Source: a bacterium
GTDB lineage: Bacteria > Auribacterota > JABMQX01
Direction of reading: 5' to 3'
NCBI GenBank assembly: GCA_030691545.1
Contig: JAUYEE010000285.1
Coordinates: forward strand, 1-38,067
Length of the DNA stretch: 38,067 bases
The notes under the pieces are model-generated. The model worked only from the letters and a program-made list of their open reading frames with translations, had not been told where the DNA came from and made no database searches. Of the stretch, positions 16,242-23,972 are shown in pieces. The first letter of the stretch is position 1. Each line of letters opens with the position of its first letter. Both the position numbers and the translations under genes were made by a program.

Positions 16242-17168
16242 ATGAAAGCGACAATCGCCATACTCGCACTGCTCGGCTGCACGTTCACGTCTCGGATCGT
16301 GTATGCCCAGCAGCACACGTTCCGCCCGCCAACCGAGACGGATCGCCAGATTGCGAAGCTTGCCGCCGACTGGTTTCTTCACGATGACTGGGGCGGTCCG
16401 CGGCCTTTGAACGCATACTCGGGCAAATCGAAAGCGGAGGTGCTCTGGCAACGCGAACGGCTGCGCGCAAAGTACAAGTCCATGCCGCTGGACATCTGGG
16501 AAAAGGGGACATTCAGCCATGTTCTTCTGACCTACATAGTCGAAACGCGTTCACTCCAAACGAGGCCAAGCGAGCCAGACCCCTGGCCAGTGCCTCGTCT
16601 GATGATTTGGGAGCACATGGACGACGGGCAACATATCCTCAGTCTCGAATGGCTGCGATCAACTCGATACCACTTGCTCATAGCCGAAACCGCACTTCTT
16701 GGCCCCGTGATTCAGGAACTGCGCGAGGTCGAGCGCAAGTACACTTTCCGCCCCGGCACAGAAAGGGAATTGCGGATCGCGAAGGTCGCCGCCGACTGGT
16801 TCCTTCACGATGACTGGGGCGGCCCGCGGCCCCTGAACGCATACTCGGGCGACCGCTGGAAGGAGCGGGTACCCGAGCGCCGAGAGAAAATCCGCGCGAA
16901 ACACCAGTCTCTGCCTGTCCAGATTGACGTGGGCACACAAACGCTTGTGCTCCTCACTTACAATGTCCAGTCCCGGTCATTGGAGGCGAGAGAGGCCGAG
17001 CCTGACCCATGGCCGACAAATTACCTGGGTGTTTCCGAATATGTTGACAGAAACAGAGGGCGTTTCCTGATGCTTCGGTGGGGCCCGATTCTGTACCAAC
17101 TGCTCGTCGAAGAAAAAGATGATCGCATCACGATTAACGAGTTCTACCGTGTCCTGTACCTCGATTGA
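16242..17168 (+). CDS. Secreted protein with a tandemly duplicated unknown domain
   Basis: A 308-aa protein with a signal peptide (about residues 1-22, IAILALLGCTFTSRIVYA). Two copies of a domain of about 140 residues follow (about 26-160 and 168-305), offset by 142 residues. Each copy begins TFRP.TE...IAK.AADWFLHDD and continues WGGPRPLNAYSG, then a charged RE..RAK...LP segment, a V.LTY.V..RSL strand, and EPDPWP. In the 63-bp core (16362-16424 against 16788-16850) the copies differ at four bases, all synonymous, so the peptide is conserved by selection or very recent duplication. No known family, catalytic motif or membrane anchor was recognised. It stands alone in front of the beta-helix genes. 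Function unknown. Confidence 0.75.
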   Translation: MKATIAILALLGCTFTSRIVYAQQHTFRPPTETDRQIAKLAADWFLHDDWGGPRPLNAYSGKSKAEVLWQRERLRAKYKSMPLDIWEKGTFSHVLLTYIVETRSLQTRPSEPDPWPVPRLMIWEHMDDGQHILSLEWLRSTRYHLLIAETALLGPVIQELREVERKYTFRPGTERELRIAKVAADWFLHDDWGGPRPLNAYSGDRWKERVPERREKIRAKHQSLPVQIDVGTQTLVLLTYNVQSRSLEAREAEPDPWPTNYLGVSEYVDRNRGRFLMLRWGPILYQLLVEEKDDRITINEFYRVLYLD

Positions 17169-17416
17169 CGAGAGCAGCAAGGGCGACCGACCCTTGACGG
17201 TCAACCAGCATCCTCGGCCCCAGCGTGGTTGTCGAACAGCGGTCATGGGCTATGAAATCATTCTTAGGCGCATCCTTGTCAGGGCTTCATCCCGAAAAAG
17301 CGGTCGGAGAACACGAAGAGCATCGGACCCAAATGGAACAGAAGAAAGCACACACTTTGGCAAATGCACTTACTAACGGTACGCGCCGATACCGGCCTAT
17401 ATGTAGAGGCGTGATG

Positions 17417-19045
17417 ATGGCGGGAAAGGTTTCTTTTCTCCTGTCGGTTGCGCTGCTGGTTCTTGCATTGCTCCCGGCTTGGGGATCAACCTGGTACGTG
17501 GATGGCTCGGTTTCCGCGTCTGGAAATGGGAAGGCCTGGGCCACGGCATTCAAGAAGATTCAAGAGGGGATTGACGCGGCCTCTCACGGCGACACCGTCA
17601 TCGTCGCCCAGGGAACCTACGTTGAGAACGTCAAGTTCAACGGAAAGAACATCGTCCTCACGAGCACCGACCCCCTGGACCCCGCCATCGTGGCCAGCAC
17701 GATCATTGACGGCAACAAAGCCGGCTCCGTCGTGACCTTCACAGCGAGGGAAAACGAGACCTGCGTTCTCTCCGGGTTCACCGTTCGCAATGGCAGGGCT
17801 CCGGATGGGGGCGGAGTCCGCGGTCAGGCCTGGTGGAGCCGCGGCGCCACGATCCGGAACAACCTGATAACCGAAAACGAGGGGCTGTACGAGGGCGGCG
17901 GGCTGTACGGGTGCAACGGAACCATCGAGAACAATACAATCCTCGGAAACTCGGCGGGCTTGCAGGGCGGCGGGCTGTATTACTGCAACGGAACTATCCA
18001 GAACAATACGATAGCCGGAAACTCGGCCAACATCGGCGGCGGGCTGACCTACTGCGACGGAGTCATCCAGAACAACACTATAACTGGCAACTCGGCCAGC
18101 GCCGGCGCCGGGGTAGGCCTCTGTAATGGGATCATCCAGAATAACACGATAACTGGTAACTCGGCCGGCGCCGGCGGTGCGTTGTACAAGTGCGACGGAA
18201 CCGTTCAGAACAACAGGGTAGCCGGAAACTCAGCGAGCCACGATGGCGGCGGTCTCCATGACTGCGACGGAACTATCCGGAACAACACGATAGCCGGAAA
18301 CTCGGCCACGCTGAACGGCGGCGGGCTGCATGGGTGCGATGGGATCATCCGGAACAACACGGTAACCGGAAACTCGGCAGTGGGGGAAGGCGGCGGGCTC
18401 GAAAGTTGCCAGGGAACCATCGAGAACAACACGATAACCGGAAACTCAGCCGGCCGGTTGGGCGGAGGGCTGGGCTGGTGCCACAAAACCATCCGGAACT
18501 GCATCATCTGGGGAAACGCGGCGCCTCAGGGCGCACAGCTTCATGGGTCCGCCACGCCAATATATTGCTGCATCGAAGACTGGAGCGGGGGTGGCGAAGG
18601 GAACATCGCGGACAATCCCCAGTTCGTTGATGCCGATGGGCCGGATGATTTACCTGAGACTCACGAGGACAACGACTACCGGCTCCGTGCCGATTCGCCG
18701 TGCATAGACGCGGGGAAGAACGAGGACTGGATGTGGAGCTCGGTTGACCTCGACGGAAACCCGCGGATCTTCTATGGCAGGTCGTCCCAGACCGTGGACA
18801 TGGGGGTATACGAGTATGGCTCGTGGCCGTTCAAGATCGTGGGAATCTCACTGGGAAGCAACGACGAAGGCCAAATCACATGGAGCAGCCGGCCCGGGGA
18901 CACCTACACGGTCTGGTCCTGCGCTGGCCTCTCGGCGGGTGGATGGGTCGAGGAGGCGTCCGTCGCGTCTCAGGGAGAGAACACTTCCTGGACCGATGCC
19001 TCGCCACTCGGACAGCAGAAATTTTACCGGATTGAAATGAAGTAG
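17417..19045 (+). CDS. Secreted right-handed beta-helix protein with Cys ladder (paralogue 1)
   Basis: A 542-aa exported protein. Signal peptide about residues 1-25, then TWYVDGSVSASGNGKAW and AFKKIQEGIDAASHGDTVIV, the DUF1565/NosD-like opening of a parallel beta-helix. Nine coils of 23-24 residues follow with consensus GGGLxxC-x-GTIxNNTIxGNSA. Each coil places one cysteine at the same position, which would stack as a ladder. After the helix come NCIIWGNAAPQG, a YCCIEDW segment, the DYRLRADSPCIDAG motif and VDMGVYEYGSW. A C-terminal beta domain ends QKFYRIEMK. The ATG at 17417 has TAGAGG seven bases upstream; the adjacent ATG at 17414 is too close. Likely a surface or released carbohydrate-binding or degrading protein, but no catalytic residues can be assigned. 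Confidence 0.88.
   Translation: MAGKVSFLLSVALLVLALLPAWGSTWYVDGSVSASGNGKAWATAFKKIQEGIDAASHGDTVIVAQGTYVENVKFNGKNIVLTSTDPLDPAIVASTIIDGNKAGSVVTFTARENETCVLSGFTVRNGRAPDGGGVRGQAWWSRGATIRNNLITENEGLYEGGGLYGCNGTIENNTILGNSAGLQGGGLYYCNGTIQNNTIAGNSANIGGGLTYCDGVIQNNTITGNSASAGAGVGLCNGIIQNNTITGNSAGAGGALYKCDGTVQNNRVAGNSASHDGGGLHDCDGTIRNNTIAGNSATLNGGGLHGCDGIIRNNTVTGNSAVGEGGGLESCQGTIENNTITGNSAGRLGGGLGWCHKTIRNCIIWGNAAPQGAQLHGSATPIYCCIEDWSGGGEGNIADNPQFVDADGPDDLPETHEDNDYRLRADSPCIDAGKNEDWMWSSVDLDGNPRIFYGRSSQTVDMGVYEYGSWPFKIVGISLGSNDEGQITWSSRPGDTYTVWSCAGLSAGGWVEEASVASQGENTSWTDASPLGQQKFYRIEMK
17894..18486 (+). repeat. Coding tandem repeat, 69-72-bp units
   Basis: About eight direct units within paralogue 1, each one beta-helix coil. 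Stretches such as AACAACACGATAACCGGAAA and CTCGGC recur with few changes. The length varies by exactly one codon (69 or 72 bp), so frame is always kept. It offers a substrate for recombination that changes coil number. Confidence 0.8.
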
Positions 19046-19255
19046 GAACGCGACGAAAGGCTGCTGCGGCCGCCGCGCAGGGCATCGGTTTGCTTGTCCC
19101 GTTGCGTCGGGTGGACGCGGGAGAGAATGGTTTTTTGCTCTGGATTCCTGAGGACACTCTGCGATACCCTCGGCGCCTGAATAGCCGCTCGTGCATCTGG
19201 TTTTTAGGGCGGAGAAACGAAGCGGACGCACTCATCCGTAAAAGGAGAAATGAAC

Positions 19256-21625
19256 ATGGGGAAGATTTGTTTTCTCCTGTCGGTTTCGTTGATGGTTCTG
19301 GCATTGGCCCCGGTTTGGGGAACGACGTGGTACGTGGACGGCTCCGTTTCCGCGTCCGGCGACGGCGCCTCCTGGGAAACCGCTTTCAAAACAATCCAAA
19401 AGGGCATTGACCGCGCCAAGAACGGCAACCGCATCATTGTCGCCCAGGGGGTTTATGTCGAGGATATCTATTTTGCAGGCAAGAACATCATTCTGACGAG
19501 CACCGATCCCCTTGACCCCGCCGTCGTCGCCAACACAATCATTGATGCCAACCAGGCCGACTCCGTTGTCAGCTTCCTCGGCACGGAGGACAAGACCTGC
19601 CTTCTGTCGGGATTCACAATTAGGAACGGTGAAGCTCAATTCGGAGGGGGCATTTCTGGTGGATCCGGGGACATTGGAACTCACGCCGCAATCGAGAACA
19701 ACATCATCACCGGAAACTCGGGTGCGGGGCTATCCTACTGCGACGGAACCATTCGGGGCAACACCATAACAGGAAACTTCGGGGGGCTGTCGTCGTGCGA
19801 CGGAACCATCCAAGACAACACCATAACAGGAAACCATGGTAGTGGGCTATCCTCCTGCAACGGAACCATCCAGGGGAACACCATAACAGCAAACTGGGCC
19901 GTCCATGGCGGCGGTTTGTACGGGTGTTATGCCATCATCCAGAACAACACGATAGCCGCAAACTCAGCCGACCTTGGCGGCGGGCTGTGCTGGTGCAGAG
20001 GAACTATCCAGAACAACGTGATTACGGGAAACTCCGCCGACGAGGAAGGCGGTGGTCTGTACTTGTGCGGCCGAACCATTCAGAACAACACGATAATTGG
20101 AAACTCGGCCCCGGTCGGTGGCGGGCTATCCCAGTGCCTCGAAACCATCCGGAACTGCATCATCTGGGGGAATTCCGCTCCGACTGGCCCGCAGCTCTAC
20201 GACTGCAATGTGCCCGCCTACTCCTGTATTCAGGACTGGTCCGGGGGCGGGATCGGGAACATCAACGCCGACCCGCTTCTGGTTCAAGGCGATGCCGGCG
20301 ACTATCACCTTCAAGCAGACTCGCCCTGCATAGACGCAGGGGTGAGCTATCACTGGTTCGTCTGGCCGCTGCGGGACCTCGACGGAAACTGTCGTTTGCA
20401 AGGTGCGCGCGTGGACATCGGATGCTCCGAGCACGGGGCCGCTTCTGACGCCGACGGGGACCTCCTCGACGACCTCGCGGAATCGGCGGCGCGAACGGAC
20501 GGCAACCTTGACGACACCGACGGAGACGGACTGCGGGATGGTCTGGAGGTTCTGCGCGGGACAAATCCCCTTGAGAGAACCCCGGCCGGCATCATCGAGG
20601 TCCCCGGGGCCAAATGGACAATTCAGCAGGCCCTCTGTCTGGCCATAAATGGCGATGAGATCGTTGTAGCTCCCCGAACGTATCGTGAGAACCTGCACTT
20701 CTGCGGCGCCAATGTCATCCTGCGCAGCGCGGATCCTAACGACTCCGAGACGGTCGCATCCACTGTTATTGATGGCGGGGGCTCTGGCCCATGCGTGTGG
20801 TTCATGGGGACGGAAAGCGAGGAGTGCATTCTCTCCGGCTTCACCATCCGGAACGGCGGCTCCCGCTGGGGCGGCGGAATCTGCGGAGCGAACAGCATCA
20901 GTGGCATGACCAGCGACCGTTCGACCCTCGCCACGATTCAGAACAACGTCATCACGGGAAACTCAGCCCAATACATTGGCGGTGGGCTGATTTTCTGCGA
21001 CGGCCGGATCGAGGGGAATACCATAGCCCGAAACTCAGCCTTGTCCGGCAGCGGCCTTTACGTGTGCCTCGGGACAATCCGAAACTGTGTGATCTGGGGA
21101 AACGTAGCCCCGTCACAGCTTTCGGGGTGTGCCACGCCGAGTTATTCATGCATCCAGGATTGGATTGGTGGAGGGGAGGGGAACGTCGCAACGGACCCAA
21201 GATTCGTTGATCCGGATGGACCCGATGACGATCCCGCAACGTGCGAGGATAACGACTATCGCCTTGCTTCCGATTCACCGTGCATTGACACGGGCAACAA
21301 CGGAGATTGGATGTGGACGGCCGTTGACCTCGATGGCAATCCCCGGGTTTTCTATGGGAAGAAGTCCCTGACGGTTGACATGGGGGCGTATGAGTACGGC
21401 TCGTGGCCGTTCAAGATCGTGGGATTCTTACAGGGCGGAACTGCCGAAGGGCAAATCGCATGGAACAGCCGGCCGGGGGACAACTACACGGTCTGGTCTT
21501 GCGACGACCTCTCGACGGGCGCATGGGATGAGGAGGCGTCCGTCGCGTCTCAGGGAGAGAGCACTTCTTGGACTGATGTCTCGACGGTCGGAGGACAGAA
21601 GTTCTACCGGATTGAAATGAAGTAG
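19256..21625 (+). CDS. Secreted double beta-helix protein with calcium-type linker (paralogue 2)
   Basis: A 789-aa exported protein closely related to the gene before it. Signal peptide about residues 1-22. First beta-helix (about residues 25-330) with Cys-bearing coils, ending DSPCIDAG. A linker of about 45 residues follows with DADGDLLDDLAE and DDTDGDGLRDGLEVLRGTNP, the aspartate pattern of thrombospondin-type-3/EF-hand-like calcium sites. Then come a second, shorter beta-helix (about residues 440-640) and the same C-terminal domain ending QKFYRIEMK. AAAGGAG lies eight bases before the ATG at 19256; an ATG at 19250 is two bases from it and less likely. The C-terminal coding part and the first nine bases after the stop match paralogue 1, showing a recent duplication. 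Confidence 0.88.
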   Translation: MGKICFLLSVSLMVLALAPVWGTTWYVDGSVSASGDGASWETAFKTIQKGIDRAKNGNRIIVAQGVYVEDIYFAGKNIILTSTDPLDPAVVANTIIDANQADSVVSFLGTEDKTCLLSGFTIRNGEAQFGGGISGGSGDIGTHAAIENNIITGNSGAGLSYCDGTIRGNTITGNFGGLSSCDGTIQDNTITGNHGSGLSSCNGTIQGNTITANWAVHGGGLYGCYAIIQNNTIAANSADLGGGLCWCRGTIQNNVITGNSADEEGGGLYLCGRTIQNNTIIGNSAPVGGGLSQCLETIRNCIIWGNSAPTGPQLYDCNVPAYSCIQDWSGGGIGNINADPLLVQGDAGDYHLQADSPCIDAGVSYHWFVWPLRDLDGNCRLQGARVDIGCSEHGAASDADGDLLDDLAESAARTDGNLDDTDGDGLRDGLEVLRGTNPLERTPAGIIEVPGAKWTIQQALCLAINGDEIVVAPRTYRENLHFCGANVILRSADPNDSETVASTVIDGGGSGPCVWFMGTESEECILSGFTIRNGGSRWGGGICGANSISGMTSDRSTLATIQNNVITGNSAQYIGGGLIFCDGRIEGNTIARNSALSGSGLYVCLGTIRNCVIWGNVAPSQLSGCATPSYSCIQDWIGGGEGNVATDPRFVDPDGPDDDPATCEDNDYRLASDSPCIDTGNNGDWMWTAVDLDGNPRVFYGKKSLTVDMGAYEYGSWPFKIVGFLQGGTAEGQIAWNSRPGDNYTVWSCDDLSTGAWDEEASVASQGESTSWTDVSTVGGQKFYRIEMK

Positions 21626-21770
21626 GAACGCGACTTCACATTGCTGAGGCTGTTCCCCCGGCGAGCATCAGGCTCGTTGTTCCTGAGTACATGTGTTCCC
21701 AGATATGGTTACGAATCGCTGTCAAGCGTGTTGCCCTCCGGTGTCGGCGATCTCTATGCGAGGAGCAAGC

Positions 21771-22919
21771 TTACACCCAGTCCAGGCGAGGGACGTAGAA
21801 GTCGAGGGGGAAAATCGCGTCGAGGGAATGGAAAGACTTGTCGAGTTGCTGGGAATGCGAAGGGGGAATCGTTCCGAAAATCAGCCGGACCATGTCGGTG
21901 TCCGAGAGAGACAAAATTGGCGCGGTTCGTTTTTCGCTAATGGTTGTCCGTTTGCCGAAATGAAGCGTGGCGAACTGGGCGCTGTCCGTCATCTCGAGCG
22001 TCAAAGACCCTTTCAGGCCCAGACCGCGCGCCTTTTGGCCGATCTGTCCGGCGAACCTCCTCAACAACGATGCTAAATCGAGTATCTTCACCATCTCGCC
22101 CCGCACCCGGCGGCTGAATCCGATGCCCCAACCGCTGCTGTGGTTGATGACGAACGGAACGTAAGGGCTGCGGCAGTAAGGAATTGTGCCCGCCAGATTC
22201 TCCAATTCGTATTTGTCGAAAAGAAAACTCAGCAAGCTGTCAAGTCCCTCCGGCTCGCCGCCGCTTTCGATGAGGTCGCGATCCGCGCCAACTCCTTTGA
22301 TTGTCATGTAGGCGAATGCTTTCCCTTTCCGCCAGACCCACGTCTCGTATGTGTGACGAGCGAAGACCGAACTCAGCTTCGCGGGCGAGCGCTCGACCCT
22401 GAGGTGCCATTGCCGATAGAGCCGAGCGATCCTCCTAAGGTCGTCGCCCGCCATGGATAGGGGCCGAATCTCGGCGCCGGGGGGGATTCCGGGGAGGACG
22501 TGCCTGCGGTCAAGGTTAAACGTGTAGTGCCGCCCGGCGTTCTCGTAGCCAAATCGCGCATAACGCAGCCGGTCGCCCCAGAGGATGGAGATGTCGTAAT
22601 TGCGGCGTTTCATCAACTCCATCGCCTTGTTCATGAGCTTCGTCATCAGCCCGCGATTGCGGTATTCGGGGTTCGTCGAGACTCCGCCGATGCCCCCAAC
22701 GCGTAAGCGAACGTCCCCGCACACAAACGTCATCGGGAAAATGCCCACGCAACTGACGATTTTCCCGTCCTCGATGGCGACGATGTTATTCGCCATATCT
22801 TTCCCGGTCGGCTTGTAGATATGGGAATAGTCCAGGTCCATACGGATTTTGAAAATGCCGTTCAGGAAGGACATCAGCTCCGGGTAATCAGCGAGGGTGG
22901 CTTTTCGGGGACAGGTCAA
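21771..22919 (-). CDS. GNAT-family N-acetyltransferase, Eis-like
   Basis: A 382-aa protein. The N-terminal GNAT domain (about residues 1-150) has the acetyl-CoA loop GGIGGVSTNPEYRNRGL (R-x-x-G pattern) and a following helix LMTKLMNKAMELMKRR. A second GNAT-like half and a C-terminal sterol-carrier-like domain (about residues 280-380, GSLTLEMTDSAQFATLHFG) give the Eis/RamA-type layout. Known relatives acetylate amines such as aminoglycosides or protein lysines; the substrate is unknown. The start is a TTG with AGGAG eight bases upstream; no ATG fits. It converges with paralogue 2 across a 145-bp gap. Confidence 0.85.
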   Translation of the reverse strand: MTCPRKATLADYPELMSFLNGIFKIRMDLDYSHIYKPTGKDMANNIVAIEDGKIVSCVGIFPMTFVCGDVRLRVGGIGGVSTNPEYRNRGLMTKLMNKAMELMKRRNYDISILWGDRLRYARFGYENAGRHYTFNLDRRHVLPGIPPGAEIRPLSMAGDDLRRIARLYRQWHLRVERSPAKLSSVFARHTYETWVWRKGKAFAYMTIKGVGADRDLIESGGEPEGLDSLLSFLFDKYELENLAGTIPYCRSPYVPFVINHSSGWGIGFSRRVRGEMVKILDLASLLRRFAGQIGQKARGLGLKGSLTLEMTDSAQFATLHFGKRTTISEKRTAPILSLSDTDMVRLIFGTIPPSHSQQLDKSFHSLDAIFPLDFYVPRLDWV

Positions 22920-22961
22920 CGAAGAATCTCCTTTGCCGCGCGGTGCCAGCGGCTTTCAAAT

Positions 22962-22978
22962 GGGGGCGGGACGCCCCC
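22962..22978. terminator. G+C-rich hairpin between the nfo and GNAT genes
   Basis: GGGGGCG-GGA-CGCCCCC, a perfect 7-bp stem with a 3-base loop. In the minus-strand direction it follows nfo by about 80 bp and is followed by ATTTG, so it may end nfo transcription. It is also similar to the palindromic repeats seen elsewhere in the window. Confidence 0.4.
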
Positions 22979-23054
22979 GAGACGGCGGCGGCACACACGA
23001 CTTTCGACAGCAGCGTGAGTGGAATCTCGACACCTGAACTGAGAACTTCGGGGA

Positions 23055-23918
23055 TTAGCTTTTTCTTCCCTTCTTTCGGATTAACCCGCGGAGGACTCTG
23101 AGGTTCATCACGTCCTCCGCCATGTCCGGGCCCTTGGGCGTCTCAAGGACCATGGGGATATTCTCGAACCTCTCATCGTTCAGGAGAAGGCGGAAACCGT
23201 CCTCGCCGATGTGTCCCTGCCCGATGTGGGCGTGCCGGTCTATGTTCGAGCCGAGCTCTTTGACCGAATCGTTCAGGTGGAAGGCGCAGATGCGATCCAG
23301 CCCAACGAGCTTATCAAACTCCTTGAATGTCGCGTCATACGCTTTCTTCGTGCGGAGGTCGTATCCGGCGGCGAAGGTGTGGCACGTATCATAGCAGACG
23401 CCAAGCCGCTTTTTATCCTTAACCGCCTTGATGAGATAAGCGAGGTGCTCGAACTTGTAGCCGAGATTGCTCTTTTGCCCGGCGGTTGTCTCGAGAGCGA
23501 TTTTGCCCCTATAGCCTTTCGTCTTAGCGAAGAGGGTGTTGAGAGCCTCCGCAATTCGCTTCAATCCTGCCTCTTCCCCGCTGCCGACGTGAGAGCCGGG
23601 ATGTATTACTAAGAACGGCAGTTTTAGCTTCTCAGAGCGGTGGAGCTCGTCGAGCATGGCATTGACCGACTTCTCGTACAGCGCATCGTCCGGCGAAGCT
23701 AAGTTAATCAGGTAAGAGTTGTGCGAGAAGACCGGGTCAATTCCCGTTTCTTTCTTCGTCTCCTGGAACTTGTCCGCCTCTTCGTCGCTGATAGGTTTGC
23801 CGACCCACTGATTGGCGTTCTTCACGAAAATCTGAATTGTATCGCAGCCGATACTTCTTCCGCGGACGGGTGCGTTAAAAACACCCCCCGCGATAGACAT
23901 GTGCGCTCCAAGTAACAT
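23055..23918 (-). CDS. nfo: Endonuclease IV (AP endonuclease)
   Basis: A 287-aa protein, close to the family length (E. coli Nfo has 285). It cleaves DNA 5' of abasic sites in base-excision repair using three zinc ions. Metal ligands and signatures are in place: LGAHMSIAGG at the start, VFSHNSYLINLA, FLVIHPGSHVG, IALETTAGQ, GVCYDTCHTFAAGYD, AFHLNDS, the DRHAHIGQGHIG segment and VLETPKG. The ATG at 23918 follows GGAGG by eight bases; an ATG 15 bp upstream overlaps that site. It lies 54 bp downstream of the dehydrogenase fusion on the same strand, which looks like chance linkage. Confidence 0.95.
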   Translation of the reverse strand: MLLGAHMSIAGGVFNAPVRGRSIGCDTIQIFVKNANQWVGKPISDEEADKFQETKKETGIDPVFSHNSYLINLASPDDALYEKSVNAMLDELHRSEKLKLPFLVIHPGSHVGSGEEAGLKRIAEALNTLFAKTKGYRGKIALETTAGQKSNLGYKFEHLAYLIKAVKDKKRLGVCYDTCHTFAAGYDLRTKKAYDATFKEFDKLVGLDRICAFHLNDSVKELGSNIDRHAHIGQGHIGEDGFRLLLNDERFENIPMVLETPKGPDMAEDVMNLRVLRGLIRKKGRKS

Positions 23919-23972
23919 GGCAGCCCCCTCCATGGTTTCTATTCTGGCAAATCGCAGACGAACAGAAGGAAA

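Noticed and set aside
17894..18486. Regular direct repeats that could suggest a CRISPR array
   Set aside because: Units are contiguous 69-72-bp codon-phased copies inside an open gene, with no spacers and no cas genes nearby.
17411..21625. PEP-CTERM sorting tails on the beta-helix proteins
   Set aside because: Their C-termini end in a beta domain (FYRIEMK, FYKLEMR or YYKVMENQ) with no PEP motif, membrane segment or basic tail.
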